DNA of 64,000 nt from Methanosphaera sp. (GTDB lineage Archaea; Methanobacteriota; Methanobacteria; Methanobacteriales; Methanobacteriaceae). The position numbers were made by a program, and so were the translations under genes. Shown here piece after piece: positions 37,813 through 47,817 of the stretch (positions are counted from its first letter, which is position 1; each line of letters opens with the position of its first letter). Under the pieces are notes generated by a model. It searched no databases. It was not told where the DNA came from and worked only from the letters and a program-made list of their open reading frames with translations. Where the stretch lies: assembly GCF_016282985.1 (NCBI RefSeq), contig NZ_JAEELZ010000114.1:1-64000 (forward strand), given 5' to 3'.

Positions 37813-38439
37813 TTATTTTTTTCTAATATTCAATAAAGAATTAATAACTGCTACTGCAATAGGTGTTCCACCTTTAGGTCCTGTGGTAATTACATAAGGT
37901 ATGTTTGTTTTGGATAATGCTTCTTTGGAATCTGCTGCTCCAACAAATCCGACTGGTACGCCAGCTACAGCTTTAGCATCCATTTGACCTTCTTCAACTA
38001 ATCTCATTACTTCAAATAATGCTGTAGGTGCATTTCCAATCGCTACAACTCCTTTAAAACCATCTTCAGCCGCAATTCTCATAGCTGCTGCGGAACGTGT
38101 TATCTCTTCTTTTTTAGCTAATTTTACAGCTCGTTCATCTCTAATGTAACACATTACTTTTCCATCATATCTTGTTATTCCTGATTTTACCATGTTAATA
38201 TCAGTAAGAATATCCTCTTTATTGTCAAAGCAGTTTAATGCTGTTTCAACAAATGTTGGTGATATTTTAACTAATTTGGCATATTCCGGATCGGCTGTTG
38301 AATGGACTACACGTTCCACAATATCTCGTTCTTCATAAGTTAAATCTTTTGTATCTTCATCAATTAGTGATTTAATAATTTCTCTACTTTTATTAGCTAT
38401 ATCATAGCCTGGTTTTGTTGATGCACCCATATTATACAT
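37813..38439 (-). CDS. cbiC: Precorrin-8X (cobalt-precorrin-8) methylmutase CbiC/CobH
   Basis: CbiC moves a methyl group from C-11 to C-12 to form (cobalt-)hydrogenobyrinic acid or cobyrinic acid. Motifs include [17 protein letters not shown] with the catalytic His, [30 protein letters not shown] and [16 protein letters not shown]. Start: ATG at 38439 after GGATGTGA; the in-frame GTG three codons upstream lies within this region. It leads the hemL unit and diverges from the helicase gene. Confidence 0.94.
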   Translation of the reverse strand: MYNMGASTKPGYDIANKSREIIKSLIDEDTKDLTYEERDIVERVVHSTADPEYAKLVKISPTFVETALNCFDNKEDILTDINMVKSGITRYDGKVMCYIRDERAVKLAKKEEITRSAAAMRIAAEDGFKGVVAIGNAPTALFEVMRLVEEGQMDAKAVAGVPVGFVGAADSKEALSKTNIPYVITTGPKGGTPIAVAVINSLLNIRKK

Positions 38440-38712
38440 AGATTTCACATCCTTTATTATTATAAAATTTTTTCTTTACTTTATTTACAAATATATTGTA
38501 TATAATATTTGATGTACTAATTAATTATCTTTTTCTAATGTATTACTCAACATTCCTTGTATGTTTTTAATAAAAATTGATATGGGTTTAGAATATTTTA
38601 AAAATTAGACTTTTTGAAATTTCTTGTTTTGTTAGTAAAATACTAAAAAAAGCTATTACAAATATTTAATTAATATAATTGATGAATTATTTTTTAATCA
38701 GATATTGATAAC

Positions 38713-41217
38713 ATGATAATCTTAAGACGCAATAAAAAAAATGTTGAATTATATCCTATAGGGCCAGCAAAAGGTGCATTAAATAGTGAACGAGAACCTT
38801 TATTCTATAGCTATTTTAAACTCAAGGAAAATAACGGAAAAATAAGGCCATATCGTTTTATTATCCAACAAGATAATATTGAGACCTTAAAATCTCCTAA
38901 AGAAGTTATAAAGATATTGAGAAAACAAAGCGTCTTGTTAGCTACTAAAGATGAGGATATTGAATCAATGTTAAATTCTTTGAACATAGCCTATCAGTAT
39001 ACTCATATTTGTAGACACTGTACTTTCGAAGGGAAAATAACTATATTAAAAAAATCTTCTTCTTACAAATTATATGATGAATATATATGTAAAAAGTGTG
39101 CTCTTAAAGAAATTAAAAGAATAATGCATTTAAGAGGATATGATGAAAAATCATTTTCTAGTTTTAAGAAATTATTGGATAAAACGAATAATCTTGAAAA
39201 AGTATTACAAGTATTTGATCCTAAGTTTAATCCAATAAAGCATGATGATTTAACAATTTATGATAAAATAAAAGTAAAGAAAACTAAATATCCTAAGATT
39301 ACCATTAATCAACTAAAAATACCTAAACAATTGAAGAAAATTTTATCTCCTAAGATAAAACATTTATTACCAATACAAATTTTATCATTAAATGCAGGTC
39401 TGCTGGATAATAAAAACTTATTGGTAGTTTCTGCAACAGCATCTGGTAAAACATTGGTTGGAGAATTGGCGGGTATACCTAAAGCAATGAATCATCAAAA
39501 ATTTATCTATTTAACACCTTTAGTTGCATTAGCCAACCAAAAATATCGTGACTTTAAAAAACAATATAAACCATTGGGATTAAATGTTGCTATTAAAGTT
39601 GGTTCTAATCGTGTTAAAGCAAAAGGAGAATTAACAATATCCAATAAATCTGTTAAAAATGCAGATATTGTGGTTGCAACATATGAAGGATTGGATTTTT
39701 TATTACGTTCTGGAAATCATCATCAATTAAAAAATGTGGGAACTGTTGTTATTGATGAAATACATATGTTGGATGAAGAAGAAAGAGGTCCAAGATTAAA
39801 TGGTTTATTAAAAAGATTATTGGAAATATTTCCTAAATCACAATTAATTGGTTTATCTGCAACAGTTAAAAATTCTAAACAAATTGCCGATGAATTTGGC
39901 ATGAAATTGGTGGAATATAAAGAAAGACCCGTTCCATTGGAACGACATTTAATCTTCACAAAAAACGAATTTGAAAAGAGAGATTTATTGGGTAAACTTG
40001 CTAAAAAAGAATTCGAATCTAAATCCAGTAAAGGTTTTAAAGGACAAACAATTATTTTCACCAATTCCAGAAGGAAAACTCATTCAATAGCTCAACAAGT
40101 GGAAAAAAAGGGTATTTCAACTGCAGCTTATCATGCGGGTTTGTCTTATTCAAAAAAGGTTAAAATTGAAAAAGACTTTGCCGATCAAAAAATTTCAACA
40201 GTTGTTACTACAGCAGCATTAGCTGCTGGAGTAGACTTTCCAGCTTCACAAGTATTATTTGAAACGTTACGTATGGGAAATAAATGGTTAACAAATAATG
40301 ATTTTTCACAAATGTTGGGACGTGCAGGAAGACCTACTTACCACGATATGGGTAAAGTATATTTGTTACCTGAGTTAGGTAAAGAATTTGAAAATGAATC
40401 AGAAGAACAAAAAGCTATTGATTTATTAGATAGTGATGTTGATAATGTCAACGTTGAGTACAATGAAGATGACACTATTGAACAGGTATTGGCTGATATT
40501 TCCGCAATTAAAAACGTAGATGTTGATGATTTGGAAGAAAAATATTCTAAGATTGAATCACCTATTGTTTTTGAAGATGTTATAAATACATTGATAGATA
40601 AGAAATTAATCAAAGAACATAAAGATTTCTCAAACAGGTATTTGCCAACAAGATATGGTCGTGCAACTTCAGTATCATTCCTAACAGTACCTAAAGCAGA
40701 ATATATTCGTAAACATTTGAAACAAAATCCTCTATTGATTGTAGAACATCTTGAACCATTTGAAAACGCATACATCAGTAACAGATTATCAAGTCGACTT
40801 TCATCGGCTTTAAAAACAAACATTAGTTCCAGATTGTTTGCTGATTCTAATAGAGATATAATTACATCGGGTGATGTTTTAGCTAAATTGGATGATCAAT
40901 TTGCTGAGAAATTAATTACATTTCAAATTGACTTCATGAATTGTGAATGTAAGGAAAGTCCTTTTTGTAAATGTTTGGAGAAAAATGTTTCAGATAAGAT
41001 AATTAAACAAAGATTAAATGGTTGGAATCCAAATAGTATTAGCAAATATTTCATATCTAATTATGATATACACATATATCCTGGTGATATTTTCACATGG
41101 TTAGATGCTATAATTCGTATGTTAGAAGCAATATCCAGAATAAGCATTGCATTTAATAATAAAAAAACAAGTAATGAATGTAAAAGGTTAATTAAAAAAA
41201 TAGAAAAAGGTAATTAA
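38713..41217 (+). CDS. Ski2-like DEAD/DEAH helicase with zinc-binding N-terminus (ASH-Ski2-like)
   Basis: This 834-residue SF2 helicase has an N-terminal region of about 200 residues holding two cysteine pairs (CRHC, CKKC), like the DUF5814 region of the archaeal ASH-Ski2 helicase. The core has SATASGKTLVGEL, DEIHMLDEEERGPR, LIGLSATVKN, IIFTNSRRKTHSIA and MLGRAGRP. A second Cys cluster (CECKESPFCKC) lies near the C-terminus. ASH-Ski2 has been reported to partner with archaeal RNase J, so RNA processing is plausible. No strong Shine-Dalgarno sequence is visible. Convergent with arfB, whose stop abuts. Confidence 0.83.
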   Translation: MIILRRNKKNVELYPIGPAKGALNSEREPLFYSYFKLKENNGKIRPYRFIIQQDNIETLKSPKEVIKILRKQSVLLATKDEDIESMLNSLNIAYQYTHICRHCTFEGKITILKKSSSYKLYDEYICKKCALKEIKRIMHLRGYDEKSFSSFKKLLDKTNNLEKVLQVFDPKFNPIKHDDLTIYDKIKVKKTKYPKITINQLKIPKQLKKILSPKIKHLLPIQILSLNAGLLDNKNLLVVSATASGKTLVGELAGIPKAMNHQKFIYLTPLVALANQKYRDFKKQYKPLGLNVAIKVGSNRVKAKGELTISNKSVKNADIVVATYEGLDFLLRSGNHHQLKNVGTVVIDEIHMLDEEERGPRLNGLLKRLLEIFPKSQLIGLSATVKNSKQIADEFGMKLVEYKERPVPLERHLIFTKNEFEKRDLLGKLAKKEFESKSSKGFKGQTIIFTNSRRKTHSIAQQVEKKGISTAAYHAGLSYSKKVKIEKDFADQKISTVVTTAALAAGVDFPASQVLFETLRMGNKWLTNNDFSQMLGRAGRPTYHDMGKVYLLPELGKEFENESEEQKAIDLLDSDVDNVNVEYNEDDTIEQVLADISAIKNVDVDDLEEKYSKIESPIVFEDVINTLIDKKLIKEHKDFSNRYLPTRYGRATSVSFLTVPKAEYIRKHLKQNPLLIVEHLEPFENAYISNRLSSRLSSALKTNISSRLFADSNRDIITSGDVLAKLDDQFAEKLITFQIDFMNCECKESPFCKCLEKNVSDKIIKQRLNGWNPNSISKYFISNYDIHIYPGDIFTWLDAIIRMLEAISRISIAFNNKKTSNECKRLIKKIEKGN

Positions 41218-41913
41218 CTATAATAATGATTTAATATCATTAATAATTTTTTTTTCAGCATTATCAAGTAATTGTTTTCCAAATTTTTCATCAATTTTAA
41301 AGCCATTTTCTTCAATGAACTTAGCTTCTCGATCAATTATTGGTTCATTTTCACGGGCTAATTTTAGGCCTACCATACCTACTTCAGGGTTTTTTATAAA
41401 ATTTCCATGTTCTTTTATTCTACTTTCATCTAGGAATCCTAACACTTTTCCCATAGATAATTCGCCCGTGCATGCATGAGGTCCTTCTTTTTCTATAATT
41501 GAATTATTGAAAATTATTTTCAGTCCTGTTTTTTCGGAAATCTTATCAATTTCATTAATTATTAGATTATTACCACCATGACCATTTACAATTATAACCT
41601 TTGAAATTCCCAATAATTCTTTGGCATTAATTAGTTGGGGGATAATTTGATTATTTATTAAATCGTCTTTTTTAAGATGAATTCCATGTTTTACAAAGTC
41701 ATATTCGGTAGCGCCATAAAATATTCCCAAAAAGGTTGCACCGGTTTTAGTAGCAACATTCAAAGCAACATTTGCGGCTATTTTGGAATCTGTATCTATG
41801 GGCAGTGCCGTTCCGTGATTTTCTCTATGTGATCCTAGAGCTATTATTCCTATTTGATGTATGTCTTCAGAAATCACATTTCCTGACCTATATTTTAGTT
41901 TAATGTTATTCAT
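41218..41913 (-). CDS. arfB: FAPy deformylase ArfB (creatininase family)
   Basis: ArfB removes the formyl group made by archaeal GTP cyclohydrolase III, the second step toward riboflavin and F420; ArfC then reduces the product. It belongs to the creatininase family with IGIIALGSHRENHGTALPIDTDSK, GATEYDFVKHGIH, IIVNGHGGN and GPHACTGELSMGK carrying the metal ligands. Its 231 residues are typical. GAGGATTATAAG precedes the ATG. It lies 11 bases after the PUA gene. arfC is in the same window at 33102. Confidence 0.92.
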   Translation of the reverse strand: MNNIKLKYRSGNVISEDIHQIGIIALGSHRENHGTALPIDTDSKIAANVALNVATKTGATFLGIFYGATEYDFVKHGIHLKKDDLINNQIIPQLINAKELLGISKVIIVNGHGGNNLIINEIDKISEKTGLKIIFNNSIIEKEGPHACTGELSMGKVLGFLDESRIKEHGNFIKNPEVGMVGLKLARENEPIIDREAKFIEENGFKIDEKFGKQLLDNAEKKIINDIKSLL

Positions 41914-41924
41914 CTTATAATCCT

Positions 41925-42404
41925 CTATAAGTTAAGTTCCCAAATTGAATCTCCAACATAATGCAAGTTTTCAATAGCTTTACCCTTATTATTATCAACC
42001 ATTTCTTTTCCAGTAATTAAACTGATTCCTATTGCTAAAGGTTTGTGATGTGTTTCTTCAATGATAACTATTGTATCTCCAGGTTCAATATTTTCATCTG
42101 CATCAACAATACCTGGGGACATTATGTCAGCACCTTTTATAACGAAGTTAATAGCACCCATATCTACAGTAGCATATTTTTCTTGTATATCTTCATTAAT
42201 CATTGCATGTAAAGTGGGTATTGTTTTACCTTCAATTTGCATTAATAATGGTTTTCCATCTATTAATAAGATATCAGGATAATCTTCTATTTTAACAAGT
42301 TCAACTTGTGATTTTTTAGGAATAATGGTTTGGAAGTTTCCTAATTCTTTTTTTATTTCTTTAACTTTTTTATTTTTTAAAAAAAAGCGTTTTTTGATTT
42401 TCAA
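41925..42404 (-). CDS. PUA-domain RNA-binding protein (archaeal, MCT-1/Tma20-like)
   Basis: This 159-residue protein has a short basic N-terminal domain followed by a PUA domain (about 78-153) with ATVDMGAINFVIKGADIMSPGI, GDTIVIIEETHHKPLAIGIS and the closing LHYVGDSIWEL. Similar archaeal proteins are related to eukaryotic MCT-1/Tma20, which act with the ribosome; the archaeal role is not settled. The start appears to be TTG behind GAGAGGATAAAAAA. It forms a unit with arfB. Confidence 0.85.
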   Translation of the reverse strand: MKIKKRFFLKNKKVKEIKKELGNFQTIIPKKSQVELVKIEDYPDILLIDGKPLLMQIEGKTIPTLHAMINEDIQEKYATVDMGAINFVIKGADIMSPGIVDADENIEPGDTIVIIEETHHKPLAIGISLITGKEMVDNNKGKAIENLHYVGDSIWELNL

Positions 42405-42676
42405 TTTTTTATCCTCTCAAAATTATTTTTTAAGTATTATTTTATATTTTTGTCTTTATTTTCTATATAATTCCTTAAATTTTTTCTCAATAACTATTTT
42501 TTTCTTTTTTTATTAATTTGATTTAAGTTAAAGTAATAATTATTGATAGCAACTTTTATTAGATATTAATATAAAATATATATCTAATTATAAATAATTA
42601 TTTTTAATAATTAAGTTTTGAGATACATTTAAATATAATCTAAAACATATTAAAATATATATTATTGATAAGGTGA

Positions 42677-42928
<252 letters not shown>

Positions 42929-43142
42929 TTATTTAAAGGACAACTTAGTAGTTTAACTATTAATATTAATCGTCCTTATTAAAAAGTAATACCTGATTGT
43001 TGTTTATTGATTAAGGTATAATAAAGATATATTTCGATCGTGTATCTTATTTGAATAGAATTTATTCTATTCTCTAGTTTTTACCTTTTTTAAAGGTTTA
43101 ATTTTATTCATTTATTTTTTCACAGTTTATGGAGGTTATATA
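42929..43142 (+). other. Stem-loop-rich spacer between Lsm and L37e genes
   Basis: Several inverted repeats follow one another: AAGGAC/GTCCTT (42936-42941 and 42972-42977), ATACCT/AGGTAT (42989-42994, 43014-43019), AAGATATA/TGTATCTT (43024-43048), GAATAGAA/TTCTATTC with TTTA loop (43053-43072), and ACCTTT/AAAGGT (43083-43097). The last two are perfect. This could be a terminator plus leader, a processing region or a small RNA. The L37e ribosome-binding site GGAGG follows at 43132-43136. Confidence 0.5.
43053..43072 (+). terminator. Perfect 8-bp hairpin, possible terminator or leader structure
   Basis: GAATAGAA and TTCTATTC pair fully around a TTTA loop and are followed by TCTAGTTTTTA. It may end the Lsm transcript or act in the L37e leader. 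Confidence 0.45.
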
Positions 43143-43328
43143 ATGAAAGGAACACCATCATTTGGGAAACGTAATAAAAAGAATCACATCAGATGTAGAA
43201 GATGTGGAAGAAACGCATACAACCCAAATAAAAAATACTGTGCTTCTTGTGGATTTGGAAGATCCAAAAGATTAAGAAGATACAGTTGGCAAAACAAAAA
43301 ACCTGTTACAGGTCAAAGATTAAAATAG
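43143..43328 (+). CDS. rpl37e: Ribosomal protein L37e
   Basis: This 61-residue zinc-binding protein of the large subunit has C-x2-C...C-x2-C in [20 protein letters not shown] and ASCGFG, with the basic C-terminus [21 protein letters not shown]. Length and sequence are typical of archaeal L37e. A strong GGAGGTT precedes the ATG. Confidence 0.97.
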   Translation: MKGTPSFGKRNKKNHIRCRRCGRNAYNPNKKYCASCGFGRSKRLRRYSWQNKKPVTGQRLK

Positions 43329-43522
43329 ATAGTTATTAGAATTTTCCTAATACATTATCTTTCTTACTATTTTTATATTTTAACTTTTTCTTAAATTAAA
43401 AACTTTTTTTAAATTATTTCTATTTAAATTCTTAAATTAAATTTATTAAAAATAGTAACCTTTGTATATTAGGTTAAACATAACTGATAAATAGAATATA
43501 ATAGTATGGATAATTATTACTT

Positions 43523-43542
43523 ATTCTTAAAATAATAAGAAT
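43523..43542. promoter_or_regulatory. Palindrome upstream of pycB
   Basis: ATTCTTA and TAAGAAT form a perfect 7-bp inverted repeat with a 6-base spacer, 80 bases before the pycB start. It could be a regulator site. AT-rich DNA makes such repeats fairly frequent. Confidence 0.3.
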
Positions 43543-43622
43543 TATAATTTAATTAATTACCTATTCAATTACGTTTTAACAATTATTTATATTACAATTA
43601 AACAAAAAAAGTAGGTGTCATT

Positions 43623-45329
43623 ATGCCAAAAGTAAAAATTATTGAAACCGCATTACGTGATGCTCATCAATCTTTAATTGCTACTAGGATGAGAACAGAA
43701 GATATGGTTCCAATTTTAGAAGATATGGATAAAGTTGGATACTTTTCTCTAGAAGCATGGGGTGGAGCAACTTTTGATTCATGTATTCGTTTTTTAAATG
43801 AAGATCCTTGGGAAAGATTAAGAACATTCAAAGATCACGTTACAAAAACACCACTTCAAATGTTATTAAGAGGACAAAATTTAGTTGGTTATAAACATTA
43901 CGCTGATGATTTTGTAAAAGCGTTTGTTGAAAAATCATATGAAAACGGTGTTGATGTATTTAGAATCTTCGATGCATTAAATGATTCTAGAAACATGGAA
44001 ATGTCTATTAAAACAGCAAAACAACAAGGAGCTTATGTACAAGGAACAATTAGTTACACTATCAGTCCAGTACACACCATAGAAAAATATGTTGATTTTG
44101 CAAAAGAGTTAGCTGCTATGGACTGTGATGCTATAACCATCAAGGATATGGCAGGGTTAATTTCTCCACAAGTTGCAACTGACTTGGTTACAGCTTTAAA
44201 AGATGAAATAGGATTACCTGTAAATTTACACAGTCATTGTACTAGTGGAATGACTTTAATGAGTTATCAGGCTGCTGTTGATGCTGGTGTTGATATTTTA
44301 GATACAGCAATATCTCCATTTTCTGGAGGAACAGCCCAACCACCAACAGAAAGTGTCGTTGCAGCTTTACAATCAACTCCATATGATACGGGAATTGATT
44401 TAAAATTATTATCACAAATCAAAGAATATTTCTCAACTTTAAATGAGAAGTATCATGCACTCTTTGATCCATTAGCATCCACAGTAGATACTGACGTGTT
44501 AATTTACCAAGTACCTGGTGGAATGCTTTCTAATTTAGTATCCCAATTAAAACAACAAGATGCTATAGACAAATATGACGATGTGTTAGCAGAAATTCCG
44601 AAAGTACGTAAAGATTTAGGATATCCTCCATTAGTAACTCCTACCAGCCAGATTGTTGGAGTTCAATCTGTTATGAATGTATTAATGGGTGAAAGATATA
44701 AAAATGTAACTAAAGAAGTAAAAGAATATCTTAAAGGATATTATGGAAGAGCACCTGCTGAAATTAATCAAGAATTATATAAAGAAGCAATTGGTGATGA
44801 AGAACCTATTACTTGTAGGCCTGCAGATTTATTAGAACCTGAATTAGAAAAAGCTCGAGCTAAATTAGAAGAAGAAAATTTACTAAAAAAAGAAGAAGAT
44901 GTTCTAACTTATGCTATGTATCCTACAGTAGCTGAAAAATTCCTTAAAGGAGAAGCAGTTGCAGAAGAAATTCCAGAACCTAAAGTTGAATACACAGCAT
45001 CAAACATTCCAAATTCCTATGATGTGGAAGTTGATGGGGAAGTATTTAGTGTTAAAATATTACCGACAGGTTACATGGAAATGGAACCATCATCACATCA
45101 AATTAAACCTTCAGTTGAAGGTGCTTTAACATCAGCTATGCAGGGTATGATTGTAAAACTCAAAGTAAGCGTTGGGGACAACGTTAACGAAGGAGATACA
45201 GTTGCAGTTCTTGAAGCTATGAAAATGGAAAATGATGTAAAAGCTGATAAATCAGGTAAAGTAACTGAAATCTTCATTAATGAAGGGGATACCGTTGAAA
45301 AAGACGATGTTTTAATGGTTATAGAATAA
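43623..45329 (+). CDS. pycB: Pyruvate carboxylase subunit B (carboxyltransferase and biotin carrier)
   Basis: In methanogens two-subunit pyruvate carboxylase makes oxaloacetate for the incomplete TCA cycle; PycB carries the carboxyltransferase and biotin. The N-terminal domain has IIETALRDAHQSLIATRMRT, DVFRIFDALNDSRN and metal ligands in LHSHCTSGM. The biotinyl domain ends the protein, with K534 in EAMKMEND as the biotin attachment site. A weak linker (about 420-490) contains Pro/Glu-rich sequence. PycA is not in the window. GTAGGTGTCATT precedes the ATG, and an ATC-T7 terminator follows. Confidence 0.95.
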   Translation: MPKVKIIETALRDAHQSLIATRMRTEDMVPILEDMDKVGYFSLEAWGGATFDSCIRFLNEDPWERLRTFKDHVTKTPLQMLLRGQNLVGYKHYADDFVKAFVEKSYENGVDVFRIFDALNDSRNMEMSIKTAKQQGAYVQGTISYTISPVHTIEKYVDFAKELAAMDCDAITIKDMAGLISPQVATDLVTALKDEIGLPVNLHSHCTSGMTLMSYQAAVDAGVDILDTAISPFSGGTAQPPTESVVAALQSTPYDTGIDLKLLSQIKEYFSTLNEKYHALFDPLASTVDTDVLIYQVPGGMLSNLVSQLKQQDAIDKYDDVLAEIPKVRKDLGYPPLVTPTSQIVGVQSVMNVLMGERYKNVTKEVKEYLKGYYGRAPAEINQELYKEAIGDEEPITCRPADLLEPELEKARAKLEEENLLKKEEDVLTYAMYPTVAEKFLKGEAVAEEIPEPKVEYTASNIPNSYDVEVDGEVFSVKILPTGYMEMEPSSHQIKPSVEGALTSAMQGMIVKLKVSVGDNVNEGDTVAVLEAMKMENDVKADKSGKVTEIFINEGDTVEKDDVLMVIE

Positions 45330-45331
45330 CC

Positions 45332-45341
45332 ATCTTTTTTT
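45332..45341 (+). terminator. Oligo-T terminator (ATC-T7 type)
   Basis: ATCTTTTTTT lies two bases past the pycB stop, in the 13-base gap before the convergent DUF2284 gene. Confidence 0.5.
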
Positions 45342-45342
45342 C

Positions 45343-45903
45343 TTATTTTTTGTATAAAATGGAAGTTACATTATTTAAATATTTAGGTAATACTCCATTA
45401 ATTAATAACAGTTCTATATCAAATAGATCTTTTAATATTTTTCTACTATCCATTCCAATCGATGCTAATGAATAGCGTCTAATTTCAGGATGTTTACATT
45501 TGGAAAATAATTCTTTACAATTCTCTGCACAATGATTACATGGTCCAGTTAAACTTTCTGCTTTCGAATAGTCTTTTTCGGACTCTAATACTTTATTAAC
45601 AATCTTTTGTTTTTCTTTAAAGAAAGTATTATATAATAATTCTTTCAATTCATCAGAACTATACTCTTTCTCATAATCTTTTGGTTCAAAAAACAATTGT
45701 GTGACGTGAATATCTATAAAATCATATTCAAGAACAAATTTTTTGATATCTATATCTACAGGGGAACAGGAATAATTAGTGTCATAACGTGGACATTCCT
45801 TACAAAATCCTTGAACCAATTCAAAATTATAAAATTTTTCAAAGAATTCTTTTGTAGTCAAGGTTTTTTTGAAATGTTTTACGTCGTAATCAATTTCTTT
45901 CAT
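45343..45903 (-). CDS. DUF2284-like cysteine-rich metal-binding protein
   Basis: This 186-residue protein has a conserved Cys set: GFCKECPRYDTNYSCSP near the N-terminus, and GPCNHCAENCKELFSKCKHP in the second half. This matches the DUF2284 family, thought to bind a metal or iron-sulfur centre; function is unknown. GAGGGAAAGT sets the ATG at 45903. It follows queC with eight bases between and probably shares its transcript with larC. Confidence 0.8.
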   Translation of the reverse strand: MKEIDYDVKHFKKTLTTKEFFEKFYNFELVQGFCKECPRYDTNYSCSPVDIDIKKFVLEYDFIDIHVTQLFFEPKDYEKEYSSDELKELLYNTFFKEKQKIVNKVLESEKDYSKAESLTGPCNHCAENCKELFSKCKHPEIRRYSLASIGMDSRKILKDLFDIELLLINGVLPKYLNNVTSILYKK

Positions 45904-45911
45904 ACTTTCCC

Positions 45912-46595
45912 TCATTTTATGTAGTTTGTATGGTCAACGATATTGGCTTGAACAAATGCTCTTCTTCTTCTTTTACAAGATTCACAAGTACCACAATGTT
46001 CTTCTGTACCCATATAACAAGAATAGCTTAAATGCATTGGGGCATTAACATTTACTCCTTTTTTTACAATGTCAACTTTATTCATATCAATAAGAGGTGC
46101 TTTAATTTCAATATTATCAAATGAACCATATTTGATTGTTTCATTAAATGCATTCAAATACTCTTTTGAATTATCAGGGAATGTAATAGCTTCTTCATAA
46201 TCCCATCCGACAATTATTATGTCTGCTTTAATACTTTCAGCGTAAGCTAATGCAATACTACAAAAAACAGTATTCCTGGCAGGAACCCATACTGATTTTG
46301 CAGTTTCTATAGCAACATCATAATTATCTAAGTCTGATTCTTCAATTACTGGAATTTCTTCATCATTTGTTAAACTAGAATTACTTATATCCTTTAGCCA
46401 GGGTAGATCAATAATTACGTGCTTCATATTTAATTCTTTACAAATTAATTTGGCATGTTTAATTTCTTGATCTAAACTTTGTTGTCCATAATTGAATGTT
46501 ATTGCAGTTAAATCATAATCATTTGAGTATATGCTTGTTGCAACAGTACAATCTAGTCCGCCAGATAAAATACTTATTCCTTTGGGTTTAGTCAT
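45912..46595 (-). CDS. queC: 7-cyano-7-deazaguanine synthase QueC
   Basis: QueC converts 7-carboxy-7-deazaguanine to preQ0 with ATP and ammonia; in archaea preQ0 becomes archaeosine in tRNA. It has the PP-loop ISILSGGLDCTVAT, VWVPARNTVFCSIALAYAE, and the zinc cluster YSCYMGTEEHCGTCESCKRR. The ATG at 46595 lies within the last codons of larC (overlap about 8 bases), so the genes are coupled. QueD and QueE are not in view. Confidence 0.93.
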   Translation of the reverse strand: MTKPKGISILSGGLDCTVATSIYSNDYDLTAITFNYGQQSLDQEIKHAKLICKELNMKHVIIDLPWLKDISNSSLTNDEEIPVIEESDLDNYDVAIETAKSVWVPARNTVFCSIALAYAESIKADIIIVGWDYEEAITFPDNSKEYLNAFNETIKYGSFDNIEIKAPLIDMNKVDIVKKGVNVNAPMHLSYSCYMGTEEHCGTCESCKRRRRAFVQANIVDHTNYIK

Positions 46596-47817
46596 TTGAG
46601 TCACTTCTTAAGTTCATTTTAAAGTCTTGTTCAACATATTCCTTTAAATCTTTAATAGGTATCTTTGTTTTTTCAGAAATTATTTTTAAATCATCATACT
46701 CAGCATTACATTTGATAATTTTTCCATCGTGTTCTCCAATTTTAAAACGTATATCCTCCATATTATTTAGAATTTTTATTTTATGTTTAACATTTTCTCT
46801 TACAGCAACGCCTCTATGAACATAAGGTAAAATTCTTACACCTAAAGTTCCTGTTTCTTCCATTAATGTATTTACTAAATGTTCAGCATCTTCTTGTTTA
46901 GATATTACTTTAACAATATGTCCCGGACGATTCTTTTTCATAATAGTTGGAGTAATACATACATCTCGAGCACCTTCATTTAACAATTTATCAAATAAAT
47001 TTCCTAATATTTCCCCACTTAACGTGTCAATATTGGTTTCAAGAATTGAAACAGTGTTTTCTGTAGAAATATCATCGGATTTGATAATTCTAAGTGCATT
47101 TAATATTTCTAAATCTTTCTTACCTGAACCATATCCTATACTTTTATTTTTTAATATTGGTGTTGAAGTTGTGTATTCATCAGTAATATTTACTAATATG
47201 GCACAACCTGTTGGGGTTGCTAATTCTGTATTAACATGTCCTCCTATAGTAGGTACATTTTTTAGAATATTAATCACGGCCGGTGCAGGTACTGGAAGAA
47301 TGCCATGTTGGGTATTAACAGTACCATTTCCAGTGGCAACAGGTAATGAATATATTTTTTCATTATCAAATTTTAATAGATGGTAAGCATAAGAAGCACC
47401 TACAATATCTGCTACAGCATCTGCACAGCCTACTTCATGAAAATGTAATTCTTCTAAACTTTTTCCATGAACTTCTGATTCTGCATCCGCTAATGTTTTA
47501 AATATATTTTTTGATAATTCAACACTTTTTATGACAGTTTCATCATCAGGATATTTTTTTCTTGTAATTTCATCTAATTTGTTTATTATCTCATCAAAAT
47601 GTCTTACAGAATTATCTTGAGTTTGAATATTTGCATATGTAGTCATTACACCCGATTTGGTTTTTTTATCAATGTTTACGCTTATGTCTCCAAATTCTTC
47701 AGCATAATTAATTATAACTTCTTTGATTTTTTCTTTATCTGCACCTAAATCAACAAATGCACCTATAAACATATTTCCAGATAATCCTGAAACTTGAGGA
47801 TCTATTACTACAACCAT
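46588..47817 (-). CDS. larC: Nickel-pincer cofactor nickel insertion protein LarC-like
   Basis: This 409-residue protein matches LarC, the CTP-dependent nickel insertase for the pincer cofactor of lactate racemase and its relatives. It starts VVIDPQVSGLSGNMFIGAFVDL and contains LHFHEVGCADAVADIVGA, GNGTVNTQHGILPVPAPA and ETNIDTLSGEILG. In many bacteria larC is read through a frameshift; here it is one continuous frame. LarA, LarB and LarE are not visible. GGAAGACAAAA precedes the ATG. It leads the larC-queC-DUF2284 unit. Confidence 0.9.
   Translation of the reverse strand: MVVVIDPQVSGLSGNMFIGAFVDLGADKEKIKEVIINYAEEFGDISVNIDKKTKSGVMTTYANIQTQDNSVRHFDEIINKLDEITRKKYPDDETVIKSVELSKNIFKTLADAESEVHGKSLEELHFHEVGCADAVADIVGASYAYHLLKFDNEKIYSLPVATGNGTVNTQHGILPVPAPAVINILKNVPTIGGHVNTELATPTGCAILVNITDEYTTSTPILKNKSIGYGSGKKDLEILNALRIIKSDDISTENTVSILETNIDTLSGEILGNLFDKLLNEGARDVCITPTIMKKNRPGHIVKVISKQEDAEHLVNTLMEETGTLGVRILPYVHRGVAVRENVKHKIKILNNMEDIRFKIGEHDGKIIKCNAEYDDLKIISEKTKIPIKDLKEYVEQDFKMNLRSDSND

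Noticed and set aside
46588-47817. Programmed frameshift in larC, as in some bacteria
   Set aside because: The gene reads through in one frame over its full length.
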